From the NCBI GenBank assembly GCA_023653785.1, contig JAMKCH010035375.1:1-64000 (forward strand): a stretch of DNA of 64,000 bases, written 5' to 3'. Source of the DNA: Ophioderma brevispina (taxonomy: Eukaryota > Echinodermata > Ophiuroidea > Amphilepidida > Ophiodermatidae). The stretch's first letter is position 1, and each line of letters opens with the position of its first letter. Positions 22,101 to 33,040 of this stretch are shown here, piece by piece. The notes beneath the pieces were generated by a model, which saw nothing but the letters and a program-made list of their open reading frames with translations, had not been told where the DNA came from and ran no database searches. A program made the position numbers and the translations under genes.

Positions 22101-23790
22101 AGGTCATTAGTACAGCGAAATCAAGCACAGGCGTTGAAATCGTCCATTGCTGTATGGATAGTGGTTTTGCAGCTGAAATAAAATTGCATTTGTCGTGATC
22201 GCGTTCGTTTTCCCTCCAATCACATTAAAGTGGATTCCGATAAAGAATTATTTATCATCCAAAGTAAAATTATGCTTGAGTCTGACACAAGTGATGTGCA
22301 TCCACTTGCCTTGCTAAATGAGAAAGCTGATTGAATTGACTTAAACCCATTGCTCAAATGTAGAATCAATGTCCGTATTAACATTTGAATAAGTGTGGGT
22401 TCGTACCCATCCATTGAGTGTCTGAAAGCCGTCAATTGTCGAGTCCACGCATCAGTGCATGTAGGAATGCAGCATTTAGTACTGCAGTGGCCAATGCTAT
22501 AGGCCTATGCACATACATGTGCGTGTCCTACCCAATGGATATATGGTGGATATACGTTATCTTGGAATTACTTGCGGGGGGTTGATACGGCAACACTAAA
22601 TATTTAAAGAAACCAGATACCGAGCTCACTGCAGATCAGTCTTGACACTAGACTATGCCTTGTTTTTATTATTGTGTTTACTAGTGTCATAACTATTGTA
22701 AAGATGTTTCGATAATGTATTTCCTACATAATCATAATGTAACGTATGTCAGGAACCAATACTGAAATAACACTCTTTGGTTTCGTTTTGCAGACTGGGT
22801 ACGCTTCGGCTTCTCTGCAATTCAAAGAATCCAATATTACATGAGCTCAGATTCTGTTAAGTAAGATATATTGCAAACCTTTCCGTCCAAAGAAACAACC
22901 TGTCTAATGATTAATCGAACAGGATTGTTGAAAGTAATAGGGGTCTTCCACCTTTCGGATTAGCGCCATCTTGCCGGAAATGGCAAAGTCCATTCCAAAT
23001 TTCTGGAGACTTTCTAAATCTAAAGAACGACATACATGTTGGATATGTATGCATAAAAGTATGGGTCACGCTTTGAATAGCACAAGTACTTTGAGGTCGG
23101 GTATTAAATTGATCTGAATGACGACTACTACACGGGAACTTACACCGTTTGTTATAGGTTAATGCATGATGAGGTGAAAGACCTCTAGAGCTAGTAACGC
23201 AAACTGGTCTTTTGGTATGCTGGAGGCAGAAACTCTTTTATTCTGAAGACACCGATCAAAAGAATCACTGGCCCAAGACTGGTCTGGGGTGTACACAGAT
23301 TGACCTTTAATGAGACTCTTATGTGATCTTTGACCCTGAGGTGTATATCCCTACCAAGGCATCTCACAAGTTCTTACTTGCAGTATTACTTTTTCCTTTG
23401 TGACCTACACTACACTTGACTCAGGACTTGACTAGTCAACAGCAGACTGATGGCGACGACGATGTTTGAGTAGGAGAAGAAGGAAAGGAGAAGGAAGACG
23501 AGGAGAGGAGGAGATGGAGAAGGGGAGAAAGAGGAAGGAGCATCAATACCAAACCGAAAACGCTATTTTAGTGCTACTTAGGACAATTTACATCGCACTC
23601 ATGCTTTTAGTGTAGATTGGACCCGCAATGCCATTGATATGTATCTAAAAGAATTGGAGTCCTTTTTTTATTTTCCTTTTTTTTACTATTGACGACGCGC
23701 TAACAATTTTATATTGAATCTTGCAGAGAACCCGACGTAAAACTCCTGGAATCCAATATAGGAGAGATTTGATGTAGTATAAATTATGAA
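19153..23790 (+). CDS. BPI/LBP/CETP-family gene, C-terminal exons (partial, with a frame lesion)
   Basis: BPI-family proteins bind lipopolysaccharide or lipids in two barrel domains. Five exons of the second domain are visible. 19153-19329 (59 codons: GEVFPIDRRDEAPFPVP...SAGYVYFKAG) is bordered by AG and GTAACA. 19639-19704 (22 codons, ..SLNTSSFLVQRTIPE) is followed by GTAAGT. 20525-20692 (56 codons, SKLFPNMLLQVNV...) is followed by GTAAGT. 22794-22860 (TGYASASLQFKESNIT..) is followed by GTAAGA. A fifth starts at 23727 (EPDVKLLESNIG). The first three are in phase 0 and read in the order seen in the family. Exon 4 is 67 nt and hits TGA at 22842. One extra base there would restore the frame into exon 5, so it holds a one-base deletion or a sequence error. 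Exon 5 also loses frame near 23765. Function is inferred from the family. N-terminal exons are not seen in this window. Confidence 0.75.
19345..19515. repeat. Degenerate CTAC/CCTA tetranucleotide repeat
   Basis: TACCTAC-, TTACCTA- and CCAACCAAC-type repeats run for about 170 bp inside the intron after the first visible BPI-like exon, ending in a (CCAA)n-like stretch. Confidence 0.8.
19788..20138. mobile_element. MITE-like repeat, copy 2 (in a BPI-like intron)
   Basis: Inverted ends: GCTCAGTGATTTGCTAAAT on the left and AAATCACTGATAGTGTCTTT on the right. The interior, including TCCGTTCGGACAC, a short palindrome, matches 10931-11305 on the opposite strand. No coding capacity. It sits between BPI-like exons 2 and 3. 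Confidence 0.65.
20822..20990. mobile_element. Hairpin MITE with GTCTAGTGTCAAGACTTCA arms
   Basis: The arm TAGTCTAGTGTCAAGACTTC then AATGAGAGATTAT is matched by ATAATCTCTTATTGAAGTC then TTGACGCTAGACTA. The outer parts TTCTTCCGTGTAATATTGCA and TGCAATACTACACAGAGG pair as well, giving about 75-bp arms. Related single arms appear near 22635 and 43240. It lies in a BPI-like intron. Confidence 0.75.
21615..21742. mobile_element. Hairpin MITE with CCCCGAGCGAAGCGAGGGG core
   Basis: Almost symmetric: TGATTCGTGCTTCCGAATCC, the palindromic core, then GGATTTGGATAGCACGAATC. Outer arms GTTGTTAAGGAGAATGCACG and AGTGCTTTCTCCGACTTCAAC pair with mismatches. No coding capacity. Confidence 0.75.
21858..22085. 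repeat. Tandem duplication, period about 176 bp
   Basis: TACGAAATTCTTACACAC, then TTGTATACCTGTAGATTCG, at about 21858 recurs as TACGAAATTCTTACACACC and ATGACTGTAGATTCGTACAT near 22034. A diverged third copy (TTTGTATACCTGTGGAATCG) begins near 21780. Confidence 0.65.
22090..22793. other. Intron sequence, no further feature
   Basis: This lies between BPI-like exons 3 and 4. It includes a single MITE-arm-like stretch, CAGTCTTGACACTAGACTA, near 22636. A 71-codon minus frame at 22220-22435 shows no recognisable motif. Confidence 0.35.
22861..23726. other. Intron with polypurine tract
   Basis: Between BPI-like exons 4 and 5. Positions 23465-23560 are almost pure purine (GAGGAG/AAGGAG-type), a possible triplex-forming tract. 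Nothing else is recognised. Confidence 0.5.
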
Positions 23791-24109
23791 CATTATTGCC
23801 GAATTCAATAAACAACACATGATTGCCCGACGATCTCAAACATTTCTCACTTCTGCACAACGATGAAATACAGAAGGTGCCGTGAATTGCAATTACCTGC
23901 CCTCCTTCTTCCATGGCTTAAAAAACAGTAAGTACAGCACTTGTAATACAGACGGTGTCACGGTTCCCTCTATTTCAAAATTATTTATCTATCTGAAATA
24001 GAAACAGAAGAAAATATACCAATTACATTTCACTTATTAGTTATTACAAACTATGGTGTTTTATCTAACCATTGCTTTTTTGTTGAAATTGCCATAATCC
24101 ACTTGTTTC

Positions 24110-24720
24110 ATTTTCTCGCTTGTCCAATACCCTTTTCGAATCCTATTTATTTATCCAATTCCCGTTTGATTCAATTTCTGCTTGGTTCAATTCCCATTTC
24201 TAATCCTATATTTTAGCCAATGAACAGTTTGATTCAATTTCCGCTTGGTACAATCCATTTTTAATCCTATTGTTACAATTTCATTTGATTCACATACCAA
24301 TTGGTCCAATCCCATTTGATCTAATGCTAAATTGATCCAATTTCCATTTGTTCTATTCCCACTTGGTGCAATCCCATTAGAGAGTCCAATTCCATTTGGT
24401 CCTATTCCAATTTGGTCCAATCCCCATTTGTCCCTTATTCAATTTAATCCATTCCCATTTCGGATCAAATAGGATTGGAGACCAAATGGGATTTGGGTCA
24501 GGTTTTTTAGGTTTATTCCCATTAGGTGTTATCCCATTTGGTCACATTTCCCACTTATTCAAATTCCCATTTCGTCCAAATCCTATTTGGTCTATATTGC
24601 AATTCTATTTATTCCATTCCCATTTCAGACTAAATAGGATTGGACAAAATAGGATTTGGACACATGAGGAGTGCGACCAAGATGGAAATTTGACCAAATG
24701 GGAGAACATCTAATGGAAGT
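24110..24720. repeat. Degenerate ~20-bp repeat, ATTCCCATTTGGTCCAAT
   Basis: About 600 bp of variants of ATTCCCATTTGGTCCAATCC. Towards the right the orientation reverses (ACCAAATGGGATTTGG, AAATAGGATTGGA), so the array is partly a large inverted repeat. Peptide frames rich in GPNGIG or FPFRPNP are artefacts of the repeat. Confidence 0.75.
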
Positions 24721-24799
24721 AAACTTTAAAAACCGATTTTGTGACCTTTGTGTCTTTGCTGACGAATAACAACTGTTTGAATCCACTTTTTTACAGAGA

Positions 24800-25084
24800 A
24801 AGGAGAAACGGGGATACCGCTTCCATCCACCAACTATGTGGCACTTAGTGCAGCACTCCCGTTTTTACAATGGAAAAGGATGCTTGTTTCTTACATTTCT
24901 AAGCATATTCCATGTATTGTAAGGTATCCCCATGGAATCTTCTGCCCCCTACGCAAAACGTCCACTAGTGGATAACTGCGCATCTGTTGGTTGCAGAAAA
25001 TCCACAGTCGGAATATCAGCGCACGATGTGTATAAATACATTGAAAACATAGACCTATTTAAGAGAATCCATCACCGTGCGCTG
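24800..25084. repeat. Left satellite flank
   Basis: Parts match, in reverse complement, the flank of the second array: GTTGCAGAAAATCCACAGTC, TGTATAAATACATTGAAAAC and TTTAAGAGAATCCATCAC correspond to 50610-50740. CCCCTACGCAAAAC and a TCCACTAGTGGAT palindrome correspond to 50925-50965. This shows that the two arrays are copies of one element and not independent simple repeats. Confidence 0.6.
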
Positions 25085-25775
25085 AACCAATCCGTTCCCT
25101 AGAAGCGCGGGGGAGTATCCGCGCACTGGAAACCATCTTGGATTACCGCGCACTCGGGCGCTAAAACATCCGTTCCGTATAAGCGACGGTGGAGTACTTC
25201 GTTCTGCGTCCGTGCGGGATATCCACGAGAGGATTACCTGCGCACCCGTGCGCTGAAAACCCCTCTCCGTTCCCTATAAGCGATGGTGGAGTATTTCCGC
25301 GTCCGTGCGCGGAATATCCCCGGAGGATTACCTGCGGCACTCGTGCGCTGAAACCTCTCCGGTTCCCTATAAGCGACGGTGGAGTATTTCCGCGCATGGA
25401 CGCAGGAAATCCACCAGTGGATTACCGGCGCACTCGGGCGCTGAAACCCTTATAAGCAGCGGTGGAGTATTTCCGCGTCCGTGCGCGGAATATCCACCAG
25501 AGGCATTACCTGCGCACTCGTGACCAGCTGACAACCTCCGTTCACTATAAGCGACGGTGGAGTATTTCCGAGTCCGTGCGCCGGAATATCCACCGAGAGG
25601 GATTACTTGCGCACTCGTGCGCTGAACCCTCCGTTCCCTATAAGGACGGTGGAGTATTCCGCGCCACGGACGCAGCGCGAATCCACAAGGGGATTACCGG
25701 CAACTCGTGCGCTAAAACATCCGTTCCTTTTAAGCGACGGTGGAGTAGTTCTCTGAGTCCGTGCGCTGATATCCA
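25085..25775 (+). repeat. 92-bp two-state satellite, array 1
   Basis: About 7.5 units, marked by GACGGTGGAGTATTTCCGCG near 25183, 25282, 25375, 25460, 25553, 25646 and 25736. Each unit contains a GCGCAC..GTGCGC palindrome, an ATCCACC(A/G)GTGGAT-like palindrome and a 16-bp core. The core occurs either as TCCGCGCACGGACGCA or as its exact inverse TGCGTCCGTGCGCGGA. The core orientation goes with neighbouring variants (GGATTACCGG against GGATTACCTG). Relative to array 2 this array is inverted. Confidence 0.85.
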
Positions 25776-26035
25776 AACAAAATAAAAACAAGAATGATAA
25801 TAATACAATTTCCTTCATTTCCTTCGTCCTACCTCTAACTCCCCTGCTCATGTTATTTGTTCTTCAATACTCTAACGTGTCATGTGTGAGTTATTTTACT
25901 TACAACAACTCATACACAATATTTAAATTTTTTTTATATTCGTTTTGATTTTCGATCTTAATAAGTAAACGAAAACAAAGAATAACACAAAAACAAAACA
26001 TTAAAAGAAAGAAAACAAAGAATAAAAACTTACGT
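25776..26035. other. AT-rich intergenic stretch
   Basis: A- and T-rich sequence between satellite array 1 and an isolated open frame. Nothing else is recognised. Confidence 0.35.
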
Positions 26036-26569
26036 TTGGTAGTTGAAAGCGCTTGCATTTTTTATCCGTGTAACGGTACAGAACGCCACATTTTCATTTG
26101 CCTGGTTCGGGAATTACCCGTCCGAGTTGCTATGACTACTCCAGACGTTCAACCAATCAGAAAGGCTCCAACTGTCCTGCATGGACTTGCTAACCACAAA
26201 ACCGACTTTGTACATTTCAGCATGTTTGTGGTTCGCGCCAGTGTGAAAAATGAAAGTAAGAACGTATTTTACAATTGCAATGTACCGCGGTGTAGAAGTC
26301 ATTATCGTCGCGGCGTACTCATAGTCCGGGAAACAATGGTGAACAATAGGGCAATCGATTCAGTTGACTCTTCACTCAACATGTTTGACGCTTTAATTCC
26401 TTTCGCCTATGGAGCCCCGGACTGTGTCTCCCGCCGGACTATATCTGCTTTCAACACCGGTTTTCTTCTTTCCTTCGAAGGTAAATTAATTAAAAGTTTT
26501 AAATTTGTATGTTTTTTAGTTTTTGGGGTAAAAATTGCCGTTGATTGTAAATTGCTCTTTTTAATCTGA
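26036..26569 (+). CDS. Unrecognised 177-codon open frame
   Basis: The longest plus-strand frame not explained by a repeat. Its first two thirds are less AT-rich than the surroundings, and it contains several Cys/Arg pairs (CNVPRCRSHYRRG) but no domain I recognise. A donor-like GAAGGTAAAT lies near 26478, after which the frame becomes AT-rich and low-complexity, so a real exon could end there. It may equally be a chance frame in a repeat copy or an upstream region. I assign no function. Confidence 0.2.
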   Translation: MVVESACIFYPCNGTERHIFICLVRELPVRVAMTTPDVQPIRKAPTVLHGLANHKTDFVHFSMFVVRASVKNESKNVFYNCNVPRCRSHYRRGVLIVRETMVNNRAIDSVDSSLNMFDALIPFAYGAPDCVSRRTISAFNTGFLLSFEGKLIKSFKFVCFLVFGVKIAVDCKLLFLI

Positions 26570-28055
26570 AACGCTTCGGCTATTATTTTGTAGTTTGTTT
26601 CATAGAGTAAAAATTCATTTTAATCTTTAGCAAATAAAAGAGGATGTTAATATCTAATCTCTAACAACTGATGTTCTCCGACCAACCCATATTTACCCGT
26701 CACATTGAAAAAAACGATTTGAAAAGTTACCGCAAGCATAGTCCTATACAACTCTGTCTGGGAAGTTGTTCCATGCACCCTAAGTACTGACATATCATAC
26801 ACGTATTAAATTCCTTATAGCAATACGGATGATTGATTTCGGAATCCGAAACCAGAACCTTTTATTTTTTCAATATTAGGAATTACGAACTTTTTTGAGC
26901 TTTGGAATAGCGAACCCTTTTTAAAATTCCGAAATAGTGAACACTTTTTTAAGATCGGGATAGCAAATTTCTCCGGAGTATTTTTCCCCACGTTCCTCGA
27001 TATATTGGAAAGAAGCAGTTCTTCTAAAATCTCATTATCACAGTATTATCCAATTTGACAAAGACCCCGATACCGCGGGTTCCCCCCCCGCCCCCTTTAC
27101 AAAATTTGGCAAACTTAACTAATAGACTACTAAATTATCCCATAGGAACTTCGTATTGGATCAATACGATACCGTAAAATAGCGTATACAAGCACCGGTG
27201 CCTATAATGGGACGATGTCGAAACCCGACAGAGAGAAAAAAATTGATTATGCGCCCTCTCACTAATAAGGTCCGGTTTTGGCACGCTTTCGTGCGACGTT
27301 GTTAATCACTGCAGTAGAATCCCTGAACTACCAGTCCTTATGATTTACAATAAAATCTTCTTACCCATGGGAGAAATACCAAGGTCTTAATACCGGCCCG
27401 CTGTGTTATTCAGCATTTCTGGATTCCAATGGTATGTTCATGGCTGGGATAGCTTGTCCTTTCTTTGCAGTGTACCGCGAATGACGCATATTACTTTGTG
27501 CTCAATTAACGATTGAATAATTGAAGTTTCAGGTTTGCTGTACGTGTTTTGTTGTGAGATCTAATGGAATTTACTGGCGATGTTTATAGATCCGTCGATG
27601 TCTCATCCTATTCCATCGTTGTCTCACCATATAATGGAATTTCTGACTGAATCCATCACAAGATTTAACCAAATAAAGTCGATCAATTCCTGGTTAGTAC
27701 AAGTAACGTTGAAGTCTACAAGGCATCTTTATGCACGGTGTTTAGGCACGAACTTACACAAGCATTAGTATAAATTATTTTCCAAAAAAATGTGGATGTC
27801 TGTCTCTTTTCTGTCTTATTTTTCATGATTCTTTTTGAGAGTTTTTTTTGTTGAACTTCGTTTTTTATGTATTTTTTCTCTCTTTTTTAATATGAAAAAG
27901 GAAAGGATTGTCATTTTATTTCTTTTGAGGCAAAAAATATTCTTAAATACTTTCTTAATTTCTATCTTTCTAATTTTGAATTAAACAATAACAAAGTTCA
28001 AAATCTTTCCGAAAAAGGATTTTAATCTGTTATCTATATTATTCCTTGTGATAAT
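26570..28055. other. Intergenic DNA with a short ~35-bp repeat
   Basis: Three degenerate copies of AATTCCGAAATAGTGAACAC-like units run at 26870-26980 (GGAATTACGAAC.., GGAATAGCGAAC.., CGAAATAGTGAAC..). The stretch 27165-27215 (ACCGTAAAATAGCGTATAC, CCGGTGCCTATAATGGGAC) matches 35035-35090 in reverse complement and so is a dispersed repeat. No gene is recognised. Confidence 0.45.
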
Positions 28056-28058
28056 ACA

Positions 28059-28304
28059 GGGCCGTACGCAGGATTTTTGTTTTGGGGGGGGCGTGCGGAC
28101 TTAAAAAAGTGGAACCTTTGTGGTTACAAGTGGACCTAACCTCCCTAAAATGGGTCCTTTTTTGACTTTATTGAAAAAATTCTCAAAAGGTGGACTTTGG
28201 TGTCAACATTAAGCTAGATTTTGGACTTTTTATCAAAATCTTCAGCAAAAAGTGGACCTTTTGCCCCTTTTCTCGAATTCCCCCCCCCCCCCTGCGTACC
28301 GGCA
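28059..28304. mobile_element. Short inverted-repeat element with GGCCGTACGCAGG ends
   Basis: Begins GGCCGTACGCAGGATTTTTG followed by a G run, and ends with a C run followed by CCTGCGTACCGGC, the inverted terminus. The interior repeats AAAAGTGGAC(C/T)TT on one strand. The G and C homopolymers (28085-28091, 28281-28292) are part of the arms. Non-coding MITE-like element. Confidence 0.65.
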
Positions 28305-28675
28305 ACTGTGATTATATATGGGGCTTGTGGGACTTTTTTCTGTCGTTTGTTTTGGTATCATAAGTACATTGATATGAAATGCATCACCAGCTAAGCAACA
28401 CGGTAAACGTTTGCAATAAAAGCTTAGGAATAGAAAACTATGTATCTCTGCCCTCATAATCTGTTTAGTTGATCTCTCCGTCGGAACTATCATGTGAGTA
28501 CGCATCTTCGCGATTTGTGGACAACCCAACAACTATATTTTTTCTTTGTGGCGGAATCTCAGACAAAGAAAAGAGCACCACTTCAGTAATCCAAATCCCA
28601 TTAAGTCTTGACCCCGATTCTTCGCAGAGTCGTCCGAGGCAATCATTTGAAAGGGTGAAAAATTTCGGTAGACGT

Positions 28676-28812
28676 TTTCATATAGAAGTCCCATTGGCAA
28701 ATGAGTTATCACAATTGATTCCGTCAACGCTGTAATGACGTTGTGCAGTAGTGCTTGACGGAATTAATGGCAATACCTTATTGCATGCATGGGACTCTAT
28801 ATGAAACGTCAA
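28676..28812. repeat. Hairpin repeat with TATAGAAGTCCCAT / ATGGGACTCTATA arms
   Basis: ACGTTTTCATATAGAAGTCC and ATTGATTCCGTCAA pair with TTGACGGAATTAAT and GGGACTCTATATGAAACGT. The arms are about 60 bp around a short loop (GTAATGACGTTGTGCAG). Overlapping opposite-strand frames of 60-88 codons are explained by this symmetry. I do not recognise a protein in 28789-29025. Confidence 0.6.
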
Positions 28813-30055
28813 ATGTTTCCCAATGAGCCCAAATTGTTCCCCGGTACGATCAAAAAACAAGAGTTCTATAATAGAGAGGCAAAACGTTACGTATCTTTAA
28901 GAAATACACCGTCCTGCGCATGTTTTGCCGACCACAAGAAAGATAAGTACCAACCAGAAAGCAATGCTGCCTCCGCTTCTTCCACTTCCTGTGGGTGCCG
29001 CTTTGCATATTACACTAATCGGTAGTGATAGAAATTAATGTAATGTGTTAGAGGTGGCCAGGTGTAATAATAGTGTACTGGATCATTGTGCTCAATACTC
29101 TTTTTCTCATAATGCAATGCGCGCTTAGGTGAAAGATGTATTCATGAGGCGGTTATTTAAATCAAGACGACTGATGTGTCATTCATTCGTTGTGTCCATG
29201 GGTAGGACAAAATTTAAACCACCCAATAGCACCCAACATCTCACAACTGATATTTGTGGCGGATTGTTGTACTCGAATTGACATTATGGGTGTTTACAAG
29301 CACCCAAACTAATAATTATTCCGTGGCAATATTCCAGACAAATGTAGCGCCCAGCACGAAAACTGTTTTTGAATGGGTTTCACCCCTTGAAAGAAACACT
29401 GAATTGGAAATTGTTTAGATTGATGACTCTACTGATTTCTAAAAAAATGCCCCCCCTCCCAATTTAGTAATCCGATTACCCATGTTACTCTCATTGTACG
29501 AGGCAATTGTTTGGAAAAACTTCAAGGGCCGCGTGACTGGACCTTTCGGTGATTTAATACCTGGACTGATCTATTTCCTGGACTATCTACGATATGTTCC
29601 CTATTGTTCCCTTTATGGGCACTTATCTTTAATCCATGTCCTTAACACACAATGGTGATTGAGATCAACTTCGCCCCCTACCCGTCTAATTAATCAGATC
29701 ACCGTGCAGAGTTTCAGTAATAGGCCTACACAGTGTAAAATTTTAAAGTAGGCACTGTTTTTTGTGGGATAGTTTTTGTTTTCCTATTTTTTGTTATTTC
29801 ACAAGGAACATTATAAACCATGTATAAATTTCAAAGTGGATAAAGAAACACGATCGCATACTAGAACTTGGGAACATTATTTAAACATGGACATAACACA
29901 ACATACCTTAGCGTGACCACCCTAGAAAAAAATCCTGGACATCCACGCCTGGCATTAATAATAGTGGGGGGGAAACTTTTGAATTTATTCTTGAACGAAA
30001 AACAGTACAAACTTACAGTTGGAAATTATGAAAATAATTTATTTTTTTACATTTT
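28813..30055. other. Stretch without recognisable gene
   Basis: Contains two small plus frames (28789-29025, 29868-30119) without recognisable motifs. The second runs into the 3' end of a minus-strand LINE. Confidence 0.35.
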
Positions 30056-30059
30056 GGCC

Positions 30060-32690
30060 AGAGACACATCCAGGTTTCAGGTTTCAGGGTTTATTTCATC
30101 CCATTACACTTTACAGTAAATATAAATATTGTAACAAATTAACTATAATCATATTTAATAGAACAAAAATTGATTTAGATATAATATACATATGTCACGA
30201 GATGTGGATGCCATACTTAAAACGCCAGGGCGTGTAATTAGTGGCACCCACTTAATTACACATTAACAACATAAGTATGACCTTAATTTCATAAGGCATT
30301 AATATACAATGATAAATTACGAACACACGGGAAATAATAAGGGCTGACCAAAATTACCAATAGAATTGAAAAAAACATACAACGAGAGAGAAAAAAACCA
30401 TATAAGTATAAGTTACCCCAATTAAGAAGACAATTAATCAGTTGCAGAAGAAAAATCAATGGCTGTTGTTTGAGAATTGCTTTAAAAATAGCTACGATGG
30501 GGATTGTTTTAGACGGTCATTCAAAGAATCCATAAACTGGCCCTTGGATCCTAATGGTGTTTCAGCAAGTCTGGTGTTTGTTATGTCTAAAAGTTACAAG
30601 GTCCTTAGATGATCAGTGGGTGTCATAGGGATGGACGTTCTTGTATAGCAAGGAAACAAAATGATCATCTAAGATATTTGGGGGAAGTAAGTTCCATGAT
30701 GGATTTATACATAACTGTGCAGTCTGGAAGGGACAGTAGAGTAAGGAATTCAGCGTATTCATGGAGGAGAAAAGAGGGTCGGTAGGGGCTAACCCCAAAA
30801 GTGAATTGGTGCATGCCGTATGATCTTTTTTTGCATTAAAACAGCGAATGAAGATGGAGAATGTTTTTATAAGCTGAGATAATGGCACAGTAGTTGATGT
30901 ATGGAAAGACAAGCGTATTATATAGGGTGGTCCTGATCAAGGGGCAGACATGGTGTTAACTTTCTTATTGATACCGGGATATTTTAGAAATTATATTATT
31001 TTAGTAACATGTGAAGTGTGTGATTCCCAAGACATGTTCATCATCAATTAAAATGCCTAAAAATTAGTTGTGTTACTTGTCAAGTGGTTTAGTGTCGATA
31101 ATATTTCATACATTGGTGGCTAATGGGTGTGTTTATTTCGGAATCCATAAATTAGTTTTTTTAATGTTTAGAGAAAGTTTAGTATTTTAAAACCAATTAG
31201 GATATATGGTTAATTCTTATTAAAGTTGATTCAAAGAATTTAGGTTCTTTGTTCGAATTACAGAATATTAGTGTCATTCCGCGAACATAATAAATTGACG
31301 ATTAGGAGAGCACTGAGTGAGGTCATTAAATATAAGTAGAAATAAAAGGGGGTCTAGAATTGAGGCTGAGTGACGCCGCATGATCGAAGACGTGGAATGA
31401 GTGGGTTGGTTTATAATAAACTGATTGTTTTCGGTATCCAGGTATTTTCAATCAGTATGGCAGTACCTCTTAGACCATTATTTTTTAGTTTATTAATGAG
31501 AATTTTGTGTGGATAAAGAGTATCGAAGGCTTTGATGAAGATCTAGAAGATCCCAGCAGTGCAGAGATTTTGGTCGAGGGCAGTAGTAATTTTATCATAG
31601 AGTTTATTGATTGCCATGAAGGTGGAGTGTTTAGGCCTAAAGCCAAACTGGGCAGGAGTGAGGGTTTTATGTTTATCAATAAATGCGTGATTTGTTAATT
31701 AAAATTAATTTTTCAAGAATCTTGGTATAAGGCTGGAAGGATGGATATGGCCTGTAATTATTGAAAAGAATGCTTATCACAGTTTTAAAGATCGGAATAA
31801 CTCTAACAACTTTTAATTTAGATGGCATACGGTGGATATCGAAAGATTGAATATGTACATAATAGGCTCAATGAATGTGTGTAAAAATTGTTGACTATGT
31901 TTGATGATAATACCATCGAGCCACAGGTTAATGACAGTTTCATTTGTGAGTTAATATCCAACAATTCTTCTTTAGTTGTAGGCGAAAGAAATTAACTATG
32001 GGGAAACCGAGATGAACTGCATTTGCTAGGATTAACGTTGTCAGCAGGGAGTATTTAGCAAGCCAGTGATGAACTATGTTGGTAAAACAGTCATTGAACT
32101 TGAAGTTGTTAGCGAGCTTTCAACTGGGTCTTAATTTCAGAGCAATAGAGTCAATAAAGTATGAGGGGGTTTTGGGTTTTTATTCTACCGAGAAGATTAT
32201 AGAGTTGAGGGTTGCCATGATTTTTTTAAATGTTGTCATGTGGCATCAAGCTCTGCTGTGATACGATTACGTTTAGCAATGCGCATGAGATAATTTAGAC
32301 TATTGCGATTTTGTGTATTTAGTTTATTATCATCACTGGGTTTGGAGCGTATTTCTAAATAATTTATATTTAGTGTTGATCGATTTAATTATGCCCAATG
32401 TTAGCCAGGGTTTCCAGGTGTTTAGTTTAGTAATTTAGGGGTTTTAACAGGACATGGCTATTAAAATATATTTGATAATTCGTGTTGAAAGGGTTAAAGC
32501 GTTTCGGGATTGTCATCATCGTACACATGCTGCCACGTTGCGGATGATAATCCATTTTAAACCCCTGATGTTGTCCGGCTTAAGTTGGCGTGAATGTTTA
32601 TTTAGGAAATTATTTTTATACAACTAATCGGGCGTTATTATTTGAAAAAGTTGATGGAACAAACAGGGAAATGGTCTGAAATAGCAGACT
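30060..32690 (-). mobile_element. CR1/L2-like LINE, 5'-truncated and decayed
   Basis: Reading leftward, fragments in several frames follow LINE order. The end of the endonuclease domain comes first (SAISDHFPVCSIN, about 32650-32690). The reverse transcriptase follows: AQFGFRPKHSTFMAINKLYD, a TAGIF..FIKAFDTLYP block carrying the altered palm motif (about 31540-31600), GLRGTA and a decayed CGV-Q motif (about 31380). The C-terminal part has LVFPYINYCAII and later SLPDCTVMYKSIME (30620-30900). The 3' end near 30065-30090 carries short CTGAAAC repeats on the minus strand, typical of CR1/L2 tails. The element lacks most of the endonuclease and has many frameshifts, so it is inactive. The CR1/L2 clade is my best guess; Jockey-type is possible. 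Confidence 0.75.
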
Positions 32691-33040
32691 AAGCGCCCGA
32701 ATTAACTTGGCTAAGATATCATTCTGTAACACTTATCCTCACATAATTTACAGAAATAAAGAAATGAGAAATGAATCAGAATAAATAAAAGAAAAGAGTA
32801 AAGAAAGGAACAAAGAAGTCATCCAAAACCACTTCGCCAAATGCCCTAATGTTTAGAAAGTTCAAAAATAAATCCTGTGTGGCACGGTCGAAGTACAAGT
32901 TATCGCTGCAGAGTTAACACTGGAGTGCCGGGTGATTGATTATTGAAAAGCTCGCCGACATGAATATGGATTAATCGTAGATCGTTCAGGTAATCTGTTC
33001 AACCGCCTCACGCTTGACACTCAAGCAAGACTAACTATTT
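32691..33040. other. Short gap between LINE and foldback element
   Basis: AT-rich sequence with AAAGAAATGAGAAATGAAT-like simple stretches. Nothing else is recognised. Confidence 0.3.

Noticed and set aside
25161..25851. Several 70-107-codon frames on both strands
   Set aside because: All are shadows of the 92-bp satellite, open on both strands and in several frames.
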